This document shows positions 16,854-25,262 of a stretch of DNA of 44,307 nt, piece by piece. Both the position numbers and the translations under genes were made by a program. The stretch lies in the NCBI GenBank assembly GCA_041584015.1, contig JBFHES010000006.1, positions 1 to 44,307 of the forward strand. Reading direction: 5' to 3'. The number at the start of each line of letters is the position of its first letter. Within the stretch, counting starts at the first letter, position 1. The DNA is from JBFHES01 sp041584015. Lineage in GTDB: Bacteria > Bacteroidota > Bacteroidia > Bacteroidales > M50B96. Below the pieces are notes generated by a model. That model saw only the letters and a program-made list of their open reading frames with translations. It was not told the origin of the DNA and did not search any database.

Positions 16854-19052
16854 TTAGATAAGTAGCAACCCATTTTCTTTAAGTGTTGAAATTGTCTTTG
16901 AATACCAGAGTAGATCAAAGTTTCCAAATTGCTGTTCATAATCCAACTGCATCTGACCAAAATGTAAGCTTTGCTTGTTGTTAATACTGGCTTTCATTAA
17001 TGCCTCCAGCAGCCATTTGCCTTGATTGGCATTCATGCTTATTTCTGCTTCTTGTGTTTTACTTCTTATTAAAAAGGTCCTGTTCGTATCGTCTTTGCTT
17101 TGTGTGTTTGAGTCAGTTGGCTGTTCCTTAATGTTTCCTAACCAGATTAGTTCTGCAGTTTCTTTTATATTAAACGCTTGTCTGGTAGTTAAACAGCTGT
17201 AAATGTATCTGTTTTTAATGCGTGTTCTTGGTATTTTAAAGTTAAACCATTCATTCAATGGCAAGTCGAAACCAACACCCTGCATAAAATTATAAATAGA
17301 TTTTTTTAAACCGAAACTGAATTTACTGTGATCGATTCCGGTTGTATCCTTGAATTGTATATCATTGTTGGCGAATGATATTTCCTCCAGATTCGGTTTT
17401 ATATTATACTCCTTACTGTTTAGTCCAATAGGGCTGTGAGCGGTAAGTGCAAACTGGTGCCAGAAGCCTGATTGCAGAATGCCAAGCTCAAACATTTGTC
17501 GAACCATTTCAAGACTGTCGATGGTTTCCTGAATTGTTTGTGTTGGGAATCCATACATTAGGTAGGCATGTACCATAATGCCGCTTTCAGTAAAGTTATT
17601 ACAGACCTGTGCAACTTGTTCCACTGTAACACCTTTTTTAATCAGCTTAAGTAATCGGTCTGATGCCACCTCGATACCTCCGGAAACTGCAATGCAACCA
17701 GAAGCTTGCAATAGCTTGCATAAGTCAGCTGTGAAGCTTTTTTCGAATCGAATGTTGGTCCACCAGGTAATGGTTAAGTTGCGTCGAAGAATTTCGATGG
17801 CTAATGCTTTCATCAGAGCAGGAGGTGCTGCTTCATCCACAAAGTGAAAACCTCGTTCTCCTGTTTGCTTAATGATTGCTTCTATTTGGTTCACAATGAA
17901 AACAGCATCGAGTGCCTCGTAGGATTTAATGTAATCCAATGAGGTGTCACAAAAAGTACATTGTGCCCAGTAGCAGCCATGTGCCATGGTCAGCTTATTC
18001 CAGCGCCCGTCGCTCCAAAGACTGTGCATGGGATTGGCAATCTCGATTACAGAAACGTATTTGTTAAGCAACAGGTCAGTATAGTCGGGTGTGCCACAGT
18101 CAACAAGTTTGTAATCCTTCTTGTTGGAGTTGTTGTTGAAATATACGGCTCCCTGATGTAGGTGATAGGTGCGCTTAAATTCCGTGTTAGGATTAATTTC
18201 ATCATCTGCCGAAAACACGGCTTTATGGATTAATTCCAAGGGAAGCGCTCCGTCATCGAGAGAGATGAAATCAAAGAATTCAAATACACGCGTATCAGTT
18301 AAACTTCGAAGTTCGGTGTTCGGAAATCCACCACCCATTGCCGTTTTAATACCCGGATAATGCGCTTTGATGTATTTTGCACATCGCAGGGCGCTGAACA
18401 GATTGCCCGGGAATGGCACGCTGAAGCAAATGCATTTTGGATTAAATTCACGAATGTGTTTCTCGAGAATTTGAACGGTCAGTTCATCAATATAGGAAGG
18501 AGTTAATTGCAGTTGTTCATATATTTCATCAAAGCTATTCGCGCTTATTCCGAGTCGTTCAGCATATCTGCTAAATCCAAAATTTGCATCTATACATTCA
18601 ATTATAAAGTCGGATATATCTTCAAGGTACAGGGTAGCCAGATGTTTAGCTTTATCTTGTAGACCCATTGATCCAAAAGCCCAGTCTACATCCTCCAGTT
18701 GATGAAAGCGAGAAGCTTGTGGCAAAAATGATTCGGTGCAAATGAGTCGTGCCAGCGTTTGCTGATTGCCCTGCAAAAAACTGATTACATCCGCCAGAGG
18801 ATTTAAATAAGCATCCTTAAGCTCATAAATACCTTGGGCATTTTTTGATTTTATTGAACCTTGTCTATTGGCCAGCGAAAATAGCTCATTAAGTGTTTCC
18901 TTGCAGAACAACTTTAAAAAAACTTCAAGTCCTAAGTCTATTTGAAATGACGAAACGCCTATCGTGTTTAAAAAACCTTTCAGACTGCTTGTAGCAGGGT
19001 ATGGTGTGTTCAGTTGTGTGAATGGAGGTGTTATTAGTAGCATGTCTTTCAC
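16854..19052 (-). CDS. B12-binding-like radical SAM protein, 732 residues
   Basis: The N-terminal region (MLLITPPFTQLNTPYPATSS, continuing to about 310) resembles the cobalamin-binding-like domain of 'B12-binding radical SAM' proteins. The cluster motif is GCYWAQCTFCD (C360, C365, C368), a CX4CX2C variant of the usual CX3CX2C. It is followed by a TIM-barrel with FVDEAAPPALMK and VSGGIEVASDRLLKLIKKGV. The last 90 residues form a mixed alpha/beta or winged-helix-like tail. The B12-domain DxHxxG base-on motif is not evident, so cobalamin may be absent. It starts 16 bp after the esterase gene (operon). Substrate unknown; no peptide precursor is nearby. Confidence 0.85.
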   Translation of the reverse strand: MKDMLLITPPFTQLNTPYPATSSLKGFLNTIGVSSFQIDLGLEVFLKLFCKETLNELFSLANRQGSIKSKNAQGIYELKDAYLNPLADVISFLQGNQQTLARLICTESFLPQASRFHQLEDVDWAFGSMGLQDKAKHLATLYLEDISDFIIECIDANFGFSRYAERLGISANSFDEIYEQLQLTPSYIDELTVQILEKHIREFNPKCICFSVPFPGNLFSALRCAKYIKAHYPGIKTAMGGGFPNTELRSLTDTRVFEFFDFISLDDGALPLELIHKAVFSADDEINPNTEFKRTYHLHQGAVYFNNNSNKKDYKLVDCGTPDYTDLLLNKYVSVIEIANPMHSLWSDGRWNKLTMAHGCYWAQCTFCDTSLDYIKSYEALDAVFIVNQIEAIIKQTGERGFHFVDEAAPPALMKALAIEILRRNLTITWWTNIRFEKSFTADLCKLLQASGCIAVSGGIEVASDRLLKLIKKGVTVEQVAQVCNNFTESGIMVHAYLMYGFPTQTIQETIDSLEMVRQMFELGILQSGFWHQFALTAHSPIGLNSKEYNIKPNLEEISFANNDIQFKDTTGIDHSKFSFGLKKSIYNFMQGVGFDLPLNEWFNFKIPRTRIKNRYIYSCLTTRQAFNIKETAELIWLGNIKEQPTDSNTQSKDDTNRTFLIRSKTQEAEISMNANQGKWLLEALMKASINNKQSLHFGQMQLDYEQQFGNFDLLWYSKTISTLKENGLLLI

Positions 19053-19068
19053 AATAAAGATATTTGGC

Positions 19069-20235
19069 TTACTGTAGTTTTTGCTTTTGTAATATTTCCT
19101 GAAGACGCATATAATTCTTCTCTGCCTTTTTTTGCTGGCCCTGATCCAGATTTAATTGTACCAGTTCTTCGTAGTAGCCTATTGAGGTTGGATAGTATTT
19201 ACGGCATAGGTTGAGGAATAATTGGGCACGATGATAATCTTTGTCAAGTTGCCTGCATCGCCAAGCCAATCCCACGAGTGTTTCCTCCGGAGGGAAAATG
19301 GTATATCCCATTTTACTTGATACCTGTTTGTAGTGTTTGTCTAAAATTGAAGGACTGTCATCACTCAGCTTCGCAAATGATGGTCGTTTGTAAAATTTGT
19401 AAATGTCACGCAAACCATCATACAGGGCAATCATAGGCACAGAACCATGACCGTCGTTGGGATAATACTTAGTGTTCCAGACTAACTTAGATTTAGAGCT
19501 TTCAAGCAGTTCCTGAAATTGGATTATTGATCTGTATCCAATTGTAGCCGATGATGTGTCTTTAAAGGCAGTAATCTCATCCATCTCCTTGGGAAAAGAA
19601 TTAGCTATTCCCATATAAAGCATCTTTTTGTCAAGTGCCTTGTTCTTGAGTAATTCAGTGGCGGATTTATTTAGCTTAAAGTTATTCCACCAAAGAGCCG
19701 GGTCGATCGCAATGTATGCGTCAAAAAGTGTTGGCTTATTAAGTAGGCAATTAATACTTGTTAAGCCGCCAAGAGAATGACCAGCTAAGATGCTGTGGGC
19801 GGCACATGGATAATTTTTGTGCATGTATGGTTTAAGCTCCTGTTCAATGAATTTTAAAAACTGTTCGCCACCACCGTTGGGTTTTGTGCTTGAGGTGCTA
19901 TCCTTGCTTGGAGTTAAATCCAGGTGTCGATTGGTGTTCACAATGCCTACTACAATCATGTCTGGGATGATGGCATTGCCGTTAAGCTGGCTCAGATGAT
20001 TTACAATCGCTGTGGCAGAATGAAAATAGATTTCTCCATCCAACAGATACATAACCGGAAATTTCTCTTTTGAATTGTTGGTCGAGGCCGGCATGTAAAT
20101 CCATATTTGTCGGTCTTCGTTAAGAATTTTAGAGGTAATTATTTCAGCATGCCCGATTGAAACTTGCTGACGTTGTTGTGCCCAACTTCCTGTGATTAGC
20201 AGAAGTAGACAACTTAGTGCAATGACTTTCTTCAT
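19069..20235 (-). CDS. Exported esterase of the BesA/EsteraseD family with C-terminal TPR-like part
   Basis: The 388-residue protein has a signal peptide (likely cleavage after A19, SWA-Q). It then has the alpha/beta-hydrolase domain of the esterase D family (siderophore esterase/acyl-transfer type). MYLLDGEIYFH is the oxyanion-region strand, AGHSLGGLTS carries the nucleophile Ser154, and the late His lies in PNDGHGSVPMIALYDGLRD. From about residue 300 a helical tail (WRCRQLDKDYHRAQLFLNLC, then YYEELVQLNLDQGQQKKAEK) looks like TPRs. It precedes the radical SAM gene by 16 bp. Substrate (ferric siderophore, acetyl-xylan or another ester) cannot be told. Confidence 0.85.
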   Translation of the reverse strand: MKKVIALSCLLLLITGSWAQQRQQVSIGHAEIITSKILNEDRQIWIYMPASTNNSKEKFPVMYLLDGEIYFHSATAIVNHLSQLNGNAIIPDMIVVGIVNTNRHLDLTPSKDSTSSTKPNGGGEQFLKFIEQELKPYMHKNYPCAAHSILAGHSLGGLTSINCLLNKPTLFDAYIAIDPALWWNNFKLNKSATELLKNKALDKKMLYMGIANSFPKEMDEITAFKDTSSATIGYRSIIQFQELLESSKSKLVWNTKYYPNDGHGSVPMIALYDGLRDIYKFYKRPSFAKLSDDSPSILDKHYKQVSSKMGYTIFPPEETLVGLAWRCRQLDKDYHRAQLFLNLCRKYYPTSIGYYEELVQLNLDQGQQKKAEKNYMRLQEILQKQKLQ

Positions 20236-20265
20236 TTGTAGTTCAGACTTAAGGAGTCAATGGTA

Positions 20266-20297
20266 TATGTTTAAACTATTGTGATTGGTTAAACATA
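20266..20297. repeat. Inverted repeat upstream of the esterase gene
   Basis: TATGTTTAA (20266-20274) and its exact complement TTAAACATA (20289-20297) are separated by 14 bp, in the 142-bp gap before the esterase start (31 bp from the start codon). It could be an operator or a leader hairpin; there is no T-run, so a terminator is unlikely. Confidence 0.4.
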
Positions 20298-20377
20298 CAA
20301 AAATCTATTCAATGCACGAAGTGAAGAATACCGATGATAAAGTTTTACAAATGCTTTAATCCATACTAACCAGGTTA

Positions 20378-20983
20378 CTATTTAAGTATTTTGCTAATGC
20401 TGTTGATCAGTCGGAATAGCTCATCAATTTCTGGCTGATCTGTGTACCAACTTTGTGGGTTCATGATCGAGATGTAGGATTGACCGACTAATTCTGGTAC
20501 AAAATCAAGATTGTAACCATTGATCGAAATAGTAATGAATTCATCTACTTTTAGTGCTTCAATAATGAGATGTTGCAAATGAACGTTTGCAAATAGTTTT
20601 TGGGAGAAAGAACCATTATTGCCTGATATCACTACTTTTGAATCGAAAGAAGGTGATCCGCTTTTAAACACTTGTGGCTCCTTTATTAGATGTAGCTTGT
20701 CAACAATAAAACGTTTCCTGATTTTGATTTTTTCTGATTTTGGAAAGTCTATTGGAGCTACCGCTCCGCAAAATATCGTGTGCGTACCAAATTCTTCGTA
20801 TGGATTGCCATACCATACAAAGAGATTCTTGTCCAGTATGTTATTGTGCATATAAATAGTTCGTTTGAATTTTGGAATTCTTCGTACACCACTCATCGGA
20901 AACCGCGATTCTTTGAATTCTATATTTCTATTGGTACGCTTGGCAACGGCCTGTAATAATTCTATGTTCGATTTTTCTTGCAT
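20378..20983 (-). CDS. Unknown 201-residue cytosolic protein
   Basis: No family is recognised. There is no signal peptide and no strong membrane segment, and the composition is basic (many Lys/Arg). Features are SGVRRIPKFKRTIYMHNNIL (26-46), a middle IKIRKRFIVDKLHLIKEPQV, and a helical last 20 residues. Beta-rich segments alternate with short helices, as in a small globular domain. It lies 142 bp upstream of the esterase gene in the same direction. The start MQEKSNIELLQAVAKRTNRN is the only good ATG. Codon use is ordinary. Real gene probable; role unknown. Confidence 0.65.
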   Translation of the reverse strand: MQEKSNIELLQAVAKRTNRNIEFKESRFPMSGVRRIPKFKRTIYMHNNILDKNLFVWYGNPYEEFGTHTIFCGAVAPIDFPKSEKIKIRKRFIVDKLHLIKEPQVFKSGSPSFDSKVVISGNNGSFSQKLFANVHLQHLIIEALKVDEFITISINGYNLDFVPELVGQSYISIMNPQSWYTDQPEIDELFRLINSISKILK

Positions 20984-21131
20984 GGTGCTAGGCTGTTTAG
21001 AAATTGATATTGGTGAATTTATTCAATTATTTTAAACTGACTCCAAAACTTAAATTTTATTACATTTTGATAAATATAATTTCAGAATGTATTTAGCTAG
21101 AGTTTCCTTTTGAAGTTTGATACACGAGCTT

Positions 21132-21719
21132 TTATCTGCTCGGAACTTGTCCGGTATGCTCAACTAGATTACCATCCATATTATATTTAATTCTATAAAT
21201 TAGTTTCCCTTGATTGAACTCCGATTCTTCAGCAAGCTTATTATTTGTATACCATCTATATTGTTTCCCGTGTTGAATCTCGCCTTCAAGAAAATAAGTG
21301 TCAATATAGAAATGGCCGTTTCTTAGCCACATCCTTTGGCTTCCATAGTTCATTCCATCTTGCATATGAAAATCATGATCCAATTCTCCTGTGTCGTAAA
21401 ATCCAATTTGCCAACTAATTAAACCGTCTTCGAATTTCAAATATCTGTACTTGTGTTTGCTGCCTTCAAAAATTTGCAAGGCCCATCCATTGTATATTTC
21501 ACCTTCCAGATGGTACACTCTTACAGTATTGAATGAGTCTAATTCCTCTTTGGTTTCATTCAGTAGCTTAAACTTAATTGGCTTCAAATTATCTAAATCA
21601 AGCTGTGTAGGTGTTTTTGCCTTCCTTTCTCTGGGTACAATAGTTGGCACCTTTATGTGATTAAGATCACACGAATCGAGAAGTAGTATGCTAAGTATTA
21701 TTAAAGACAGATATTTCAT
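21132..21719 (-). CDS. Putative lipoprotein with MORN-like repeat unit
   Basis: I start at the ATG at 21719; the frame extends three codons to a TTG, less likely as a start. The hydrophobic signal (MKYLSLIILSILLLDSC) ends in a lipobox with Cys17, so the product is probably an outer- or inner-membrane lipoprotein of about 195 residues. The body has repeated short beta units with G-x-x-x-x-(Y/W) spacing, such as LEGEIYNGWALQIF, SWQIGFYDTGELDHDFHM and EGEIQHGKQYRWYTN. These resemble MORN/'toxin-antitoxin system YwqK antitoxin'-type repeats; no toxin gene is adjacent and the function is not known. Confidence 0.7.
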   Translation of the reverse strand: MKYLSLIILSILLLDSCDLNHIKVPTIVPRERKAKTPTQLDLDNLKPIKFKLLNETKEELDSFNTVRVYHLEGEIYNGWALQIFEGSKHKYRYLKFEDGLISWQIGFYDTGELDHDFHMQDGMNYGSQRMWLRNGHFYIDTYFLEGEIQHGKQYRWYTNNKLAEESEFNQGKLIYRIKYNMDGNLVEHTGQVPSR

Positions 21720-21785
21720 GTCTACCAAATATAAAACAAATGCAGCCCTTAATCAAGCTGCTTTTTCCCGCTATTTGGTTTTATA

Positions 21786-22247
21786 TTAGTCTTGATATCT
21801 ACTATCAACAACTAAGGTCTTTCCAATCATATCGTGCCAGGCTCTATTATGCTTGTCAAATAGAATCCAGAACATACCTATGAATAACGGTACAATGGAT
21901 ATTAACTTACTGAGATTTCTTGAGATAGATTGTCGCATATTTAATGGCTGCCCGTTGTAATCGGTAACCTTTATATTCATTAACTTTTTGCCAAGTGTGC
22001 CTTGCCATTTAGTTGCATCCATAAACAAACTATAAACCACCCAAGTAATTAATGAGAAATTGCGAATATGATTTCTCTGCTCCAGAAAATCCTTTCTAAT
22101 CTGTGTATCCTTAAGATTGTCCATATAAGCATGCCAATAATTGTCAAAGCCAAAAAACTGATAGTAGACTATAAAAAAGATGACAACGATAGGAAGCATA
22201 TCTATGAAATAGGCTATAATTCTATTAGTGTTTTTAGCTAGTTGCAT
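21786..22247 (-). CDS. RDD-family membrane protein
   Basis: The 153-residue protein has the RDD layout: the N-terminal NRIIAYFIDMLPIVVIFFIV segment (Arg9 and Asp16 of the family name), a second membrane helix near 65-80, the motif QGTLGKKLMNIKVTDYNG, a third helix near 125-140 and the closing RAWHDMIGKTLVV. RDD proteins are small, three-helix inner-membrane proteins, some linked to ion or stress tolerance. It starts 33 bp downstream of the GNAT-YoaP stop, so the two may be one transcript. No recognisable partner gene. Identity is good; function is unknown. Confidence 0.85.
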   Translation of the reverse strand: MQLAKNTNRIIAYFIDMLPIVVIFFIVYYQFFGFDNYWHAYMDNLKDTQIRKDFLEQRNHIRNFSLITWVVYSLFMDATKWQGTLGKKLMNIKVTDYNGQPLNMRQSISRNLSKLISIVPLFIGMFWILFDKHNRAWHDMIGKTLVVDSRYQD

Positions 22248-22280
22248 TGTGCTTATTTTACCTGTTTGTATTGTTGGGAC

Positions 22281-23057
22281 TTACTTCAATGCTTTGTTCA
22301 TTATATTGTCATGCCTGGAATCCATACATACACTAATGTCTTGCGTGATGAACTTTCCATTGTGAAAAAGACTGAATATGGTAGCCGGACTTGGCGCATT
22401 CTGTGCTTGTTGCATGGTTTTCAGCTTGATTATTTTTAATGGGATGTTCCGCTTAGCTGCTGTGGCTACCAGCGATGTTTCCACATGATATTCTGAAAAC
22501 GGACATCGATTGGTGTAATAGGCAACCAATCCTTCTTTATCTGGGCAGCTTCCTCTTTTTACTGATTCATTAAAGCAAGGAGTTGTTTTAGATGTCATAT
22601 TTAGTTTCATCTCTAAAAGGCTAAAACCACCAGTAATGGTTTCAATTTCTTTAAAACCTTGCTTTAGTAACCACTTGGTGTCGCTCATGAAATGAAGTTT
22701 CTTGCTGCCAACAACTGTTACCAAACCATCCTTGCCCTGTATATTGGCATCCTCAATAGCTGAGTTTAATAAGGCTTTCCCGTAGCCATTGTTTTTGTAT
22801 TTACCTGAAACCCAAAAACAATTAATGTTTAGATAGTTTGGTGCAATTATCGGTAGCCATGCATTTTCAGCTGGTCCGTATTCAATAAATACTTTTGCAC
22901 GTTCATCTATCCTTCTGAAAACATAGCCATTGTCGAACTCCTTATTTAACCAGTTCTTTTTTGCCTGATAACTTTCACTACATTTCTTGTCTGAAAAAGC
23001 ACAGCAAATGTGTTCGTTTGTAATGTTCTCAGTACTTAGATCGATAAATTGTTTCAT
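22281..23057 (-). CDS. GNAT acetyltransferase with C-terminal YoaP domain
   Basis: The 258-residue protein joins a GNAT N-acetyltransferase domain (residues about 20-155; acetyl-CoA loop near the YKNNGYGKALLNSAIEDANI segment, preceded by NYLNINCFWVSG) to a YoaP domain (about 190-258). The latter contains a CPFSEYHVE segment, SLVATAAKRNIPLKIIKLKT and a short end. The acceptor substrate is unknown. The C-X-F-S-E motif with a second Cys nearby (PCFNESVKRGSCP) may be structural or redox active. The RDD gene follows. Clear GNAT fold; the YoaP domain name is from family knowledge. Confidence 0.85.
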   Translation of the reverse strand: MKQFIDLSTENITNEHICCAFSDKKCSESYQAKKNWLNKEFDNGYVFRRIDERAKVFIEYGPAENAWLPIIAPNYLNINCFWVSGKYKNNGYGKALLNSAIEDANIQGKDGLVTVVGSKKLHFMSDTKWLLKQGFKEIETITGGFSLLEMKLNMTSKTTPCFNESVKRGSCPDKEGLVAYYTNRCPFSEYHVETSLVATAAKRNIPLKIIKLKTMQQAQNAPSPATIFSLFHNGKFITQDISVCMDSRHDNIMNKALK

Positions 23058-23522
23058 GGCTTGCGATTAATATATCAATGGTAATTCGATATCAATCGTA
23101 AAGAAAATAGATTTTTCTTTAGGTTTACTCATAGCCAGGTGAAATAAATGAATATTCAAGTATCAAGATGATTTGCTATTTGATCTGAATCGCTGCACAG
23201 CCTTGATCTGTTTTGCTTTTTTTTTCGATCAAGCGAAAAAAAAGAAGTCGAGTTTGTGTGAAACGTCAAGGTGATTCGGCGCTGAATGTTGGAGCTTATT
23301 CCTAATCAACAATTCTTCTAATCAGAATTATTTACGTTTGGAATTTAAACACAAACATATCGGAAATTTCATGTGACTATCAAAAAATGAGTAAGAAGAA
23401 TGTTGTAAATGTATTAAAGAGTGTCATTAAGCTGTGTCAATAAAAAAGCAGCTCGTGATCTGCTCCATCTTCAGTGCTTTTTTGTTGTGAACATATCGTA
23501 TGAACCTTACTTCATTAAAGCA
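23058..23522. other. Intergenic region with repeats between the second radical SAM and GNAT genes
   Basis: The 465 bp contain no gene I can support. Visible structures are a direct repeat ATATCAAT (23072-23079 and 23089-23096) just upstream of the GNAT gene, an 11-bp stem CTTTTTTTTCG/CGAAAAAAAAG near 23215-23243 whose flanks also pair (CTTGATC/GATCAAG), and a hairpin with T-run at 23442-23464 that ends the radical SAM transcript. Confidence 0.5.
23442..23464 (-). terminator. Terminator downstream of the 291-residue radical SAM gene
   Basis: On the minus strand AGCAG...CTGCT forms a short stem directly followed by six T. It lies about 60 bp after the stop codon. The stem is only 5 bp, so confidence is moderate. 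Confidence 0.5.
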
Positions 23523-24398
23523 CTAGATTGAATGGCGCTCTGGGACACTGTTCAAATAGTCAGTATCTAAGTTTTTAATTGCATGATCAATTCTTGCAAT
23601 TGAATTACTTCGCTCCAGAGGTAAGCGAGCGTCAAATGCTACCGTGTTAATTCCATGAATTCCTAAATAATCGGTGTCAAAGTCAATCAGGCTAATAAAA
23701 TGCTTTTGCTCTTCCAATACTTCTAATTCAGTAGCTGGGGTAAATAATCCTTTCTCAACATCGCTTGCCAATTGGCTATCGCCGAATGCCCCCATGGTAG
23801 TAATTGATATTCCAATTGGTTTTGAGTGGTTGATGAGTTTAGCGGTGTCAATTGCATTTTGCTTACCCAGACCATTACCTGCTGCACCAAAAATTATGAT
23901 ATCAATGTGACTCATACCTGCTTTATTTAATCGTTCCAATTGTTTGTATGATTCGCTGAGACTAAAACCTTTATTCATATAGTTTAGGGTTGCTTCATGA
24001 CCTGTTTCAACTCCAACCCATAAATCTCCTATCCGCAATTTAGCCAGGTCTTTAAGGTCTTCATCGCTTTTGCCTTTAATGTTATTTATAGAAGCATACA
24101 TTGTAATTTTTTCCACATCCGGAAAATATTTGATAACAAGCTCGGCAATTGGTTTTAGGCGTTTTGCCGATAATACAAAAGCATCACCATTTACCAGAAA
24201 CACTCTTTTTACGTTTCCGTATTGTTGTTTTGCTTCAATCAAATCTTGTTCAATTTGATTGATCTGTTCAGTAGCAAATTTAACATCCCGGTACATGGTA
24301 CAGTAGGTGCATTTGTTATGAGCACAGCCGACAGTTACCTGCAACAGCAGACTGTTAGCTTCGTAGGGTGGCCTGTAAACAGGGCCTGTATATTTCAT
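23523..24398 (-). CDS. Radical SAM protein, 291 residues
   Basis: The protein carries QVTVGCAHNKCTYCTMYRDV with cluster cysteines C25, C30 and C33, a CX4CX2C spacing. The radical SAM barrel continues with KRVFLVNGDAFVLSAKRLKP, ASINNIKGKSDEDLKDLAKL and WVGVETGHEATLNYMNKGFS. It ends without a long accessory domain (TIGR/Elp3-like short forms behave so). Members are annotated only as radical SAM; no substrate is known to me. It is the second radical SAM protein of the window, about 4.5 kb from the larger one, but they are not similar outside the core. The start lies 13 bp after the SDR gene stop, so it probably belongs to that transcript. Confidence 0.85.
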   Translation of the reverse strand: MKYTGPVYRPPYEANSLLLQVTVGCAHNKCTYCTMYRDVKFATEQINQIEQDLIEAKQQYGNVKRVFLVNGDAFVLSAKRLKPIAELVIKYFPDVEKITMYASINNIKGKSDEDLKDLAKLRIGDLWVGVETGHEATLNYMNKGFSLSESYKQLERLNKAGMSHIDIIIFGAAGNGLGKQNAIDTAKLINHSKPIGISITTMGAFGDSQLASDVEKGLFTPATELEVLEEQKHFISLIDFDTDYLGIHGINTVAFDARLPLERSNSIARIDHAIKNLDTDYLNSVPERHSI

Positions 24399-24411
24399 TT
24401 TCTCTCTTTTA

Positions 24412-25206
24412 TCAAATTAATTTTTCAGTTGCTGTTATTAGCCTTTCAATCTCGATGTTGTCGTAGGCATGCGGATGTGCGCGGGCATACATTCCTTTGT
24501 CATTATCGAAGTACTTTCCACTAATGCCCGCATGTTCTTGTGATACTGCCAACTGGTACAGCAGGTCTGAACCTTTCTCGGCAGGCGACCAGTATTGCCC
24601 GTAAGCTTCATTTGCCATTTTTGTATTCAACAATGATCCCGGATTAACTGCAATTACTGCAATATCCTTTTGTTGAGCTGCCAAATAGAAGCTCCACATG
24701 GTTAAGGCTAGCTTGCTTTGCGCATATGATTCGTTTGAGGAAATGACTGCACCGCCGTTAAAAGTCTCATAGGAGATAGGCGCTTGTGCAGCCGAACTTA
24801 AATTAATTATACGCGCTGCTGTTCCTTTCCTTAGCATTGGCATCAGCTCTTTTGTGAGAAGATAAGGCGCTAAATAATTTACCACTATTCTTATGTCCAG
24901 ACCGTCTCTGTTCTGTTCTGTAGGACTTTCAAAAACACCTGCATTATTAATGAGTACATCAATTTTATCTAATTTATTATTGATATGCTGTGCCATTTCC
25001 TTAACAGAGTGTAAATCAGAAAAATCAGCTACAAAACTGTGTACATTCTGGTTTTGGGTTTGTTTTATGATGGCTTTGCATGTGTCAGCAACTTTTAATT
25101 GATTCCGTCCGTGCAGGTAAATACTATGGCCTGCTTCAGCCAGCCTGGTTGCTACCAGTTTTCCTATACCGTCTGTACTCCCGGTAATTAATATATGTTT
25201 TGTCAT
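24412..25206 (-). CDS. Short-chain dehydrogenase/reductase
   Basis: This 264-residue classical SDR has the dinucleotide motif TGSTDGIG (9-16), NNAG (87-90), the catalytic Ser in NLSSAA (137-138) and YAQSK (Tyr161, Lys165). It likely reduces or oxidises a carbonyl/alcohol with NAD(P)H. The N-terminal GSTDGIG and the basic residue after the second strand (HGRNQLK) suggest NADP(H) preference (inference). It lies 56 bp downstream of the nitroreductase gene and 13 bp upstream of the radical SAM gene in the same direction, in the run of oxidoreductases facing the AraC regulator. Substrate unknown. Confidence 0.92.
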   Translation of the reverse strand: MTKHILITGSTDGIGKLVATRLAEAGHSIYLHGRNQLKVADTCKAIIKQTQNQNVHSFVADFSDLHSVKEMAQHINNKLDKIDVLINNAGVFESPTEQNRDGLDIRIVVNYLAPYLLTKELMPMLRKGTAARIINLSSAAQAPISYETFNGGAVISSNESYAQSKLALTMWSFYLAAQQKDIAVIAVNPGSLLNTKMANEAYGQYWSPAEKGSDLLYQLAVSQEHAGISGKYFDNDKGMYARAHPHAYDNIEIERLITATEKLI

Positions 25207-25262
25207 ATTCTATTGTTAATGCTTGTTAAGCTAATCAGAACTTCACCCAATTAATAAAACTT

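Noticed and set aside
16854..20235. RiPP biosynthesis cluster around the radical SAM gene
   Set aside because: No short precursor gene, peptidase or exporter is adjacent; the neighbours are an esterase and a TMTC-like protein.
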